DNA from: Cyanobacteriota bacterium
Lineage (GTDB): Bacteria; Cyanobacteriota; Cyanobacteriia; Phormidesmidales; Phormidesmidaceae
Reading direction: 5' to 3'
Length of the DNA stretch: 6,037 nt
Assembly (NCBI GenBank): GCA_027619675.1
Contig: JAQCHG010000123.1
Coordinates: forward strand, 1 to 6,037
The notes under the pieces were generated by a model, which was given only the letters and a program-made list of their open reading frames with translations, was not told the DNA's origin and did no database searches. The first letter of the stretch is position 1; the number at the start of each line of letters is the position of its first letter. Below, piece after piece: positions 5,661-6,037 of the stretch. Position numbers and translations under genes: made by a program.

Positions 5661-6037
5661 ATGGTGAATCCCCAACAGCGGATCGGTCAGTACCTCACCC
5701 TGGAGGACCTGTGTACCTGCACCCAAACCTATCGCCGCTATGGTGACCAGATCGACCCCTATCCCCAGCAGCTAGGGGAAACGATACCGGCCCTGGTGGC
5801 CCTGTGTGAGCAGATTCTAGATCCGGTGATTGAGGCCTTTGGCCGCGATCGCCTGCACCTCACCTATGGCTTTTGTTCGCCGGACCTCAAGCGGGGGCTG
5901 GCCAAAACCGATCCCGCCACGGGTCGGAAACATGGCCGGGTGAGCCCCAACCTCGATCAACACATGGCCCATGAGGTGAACCGCAACGGGCGCTATTACT
6001 GCGATCGCCTGGGGGCCGCCTGCGACTTTCGCATCCA
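5661..6037 (+). CDS. M15-like (D-Ala-D-Ala peptidase fold) conserved protein, N-terminal part
   Basis: ATG 5661 opens a frame that stays open to the right edge (125 codons plus two bases); the C-terminus is missing. The start MVNPQQRIGQYLTLEDLC has no signal peptide, so the protein is probably cytoplasmic. The block LTYGFCSPDLKRGLAK (about 67-82), then NLDQHMAHEVN (97-107) and YYCDRLGAACDFRI (112-125), resembles a widespread cyanobacterial family with the Hedgehog/DD-peptidase (M15) fold. His101 and Asp122 would be the first two zinc ligands of a stretched H-x(n)-G-x-A-x-D motif; the third ligand, a later His, would lie outside the window. M15 enzymes cut D-Ala peptides of peptidoglycan, but a cytoplasmic member with this insertion may do something else. 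Six cysteines in 125 residues (18, 20, 49, 72, 114, 121) are notable. Two HIP1 sites (5845, 6001) fall within it. Confidence 0.75.
   Translation, partial: MVNPQQRIGQYLTLEDLCTCTQTYRRYGDQIDPYPQQLGETIPALVALCEQILDPVIEAFGRDRLHLTYGFCSPDLKRGLAKTDPATGRKHGRVSPNLDQHMAHEVNRNGRYYCDRLGAACDFRI

Larger units (their letters stand above)
1144..6008. repeat. Dispersed HIP1 octamers (ten copies)
   Basis: GCGATCGC occurs at 1144, 1396, 1679, 2816, 2861, 3345, 3614, 4167, 5845 and 6001, about one per 600 bases, far above the roughly 0.1 copy expected by chance in 6 kb. Nine are inside genes on both strands and one is intergenic. This is the HIP1 element typical of many cyanobacterial chromosomes; none is seen in the PhoX gene or in 4175-5844. 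Confidence 0.9.

Overview
The window looks like chromosomal DNA from a cyanobacterium of fairly high GC content. The clearest sign is ten copies of the octamer GCGATCGC (HIP1, the repeat over-represented in many cyanobacterial genomes) in 6 kb, lying in genes on both strands and in one intergenic gap. Several of the proteins also read like lineage-restricted cyanobacterial families. I cannot name the genus. I see no insertion sequence, tRNA, rRNA or CRISPR array.

Layout, left to right. (1) Bases 1-1128 (+) are the C-terminal 375 codons of a PhoX-type (DUF839) alkaline phosphatase whose N-terminus lies outside the window; a strong hairpin terminator follows. (2) Bases 1321-1851 (+) encode a small, probably secreted four-cysteine protein of unknown function. 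(3) Convergent to it, 1919-3856 (-) is a full-length ABC-F ATPase with two ABC domains, closest to the Uup type. Its start codon lies directly below a set of nested inverted repeats that could fold into a branched RNA leader. (4) Bases 4023-4298 (-) encode a 91-residue protein of unknown function. Upstream of it is a possible 54-residue single-membrane-segment protein (4352-4516, -). (5) An AT-richer, mostly non-coding stretch follows (about 4517-4824), carrying a candidate promoter for two small unknown genes on the + strand (4825-5028 and 5132-5329). These two are closed by a good intrinsic terminator at 5359-5398. (6) Right behind, and partly overlapping that terminator, is a short reading frame that looks like the C-terminal half of a larger protein (to 5622). 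(7) From 5661 to the right edge runs the start of a conserved protein resembling the M15 (D-Ala-D-Ala peptidase) fold.

The genes do not form one obvious pathway. The window reads as several independent short transcription units: phosphate scavenging (PhoX), translation or ribosome-associated ABC-F function (Uup-like), and small lineage-specific genes. The least ordinary signals are the structured leader before the ABC-F gene, the terminator that cuts into the start of the frame at 5341-5622, and the cluster of unrecognised small proteins.
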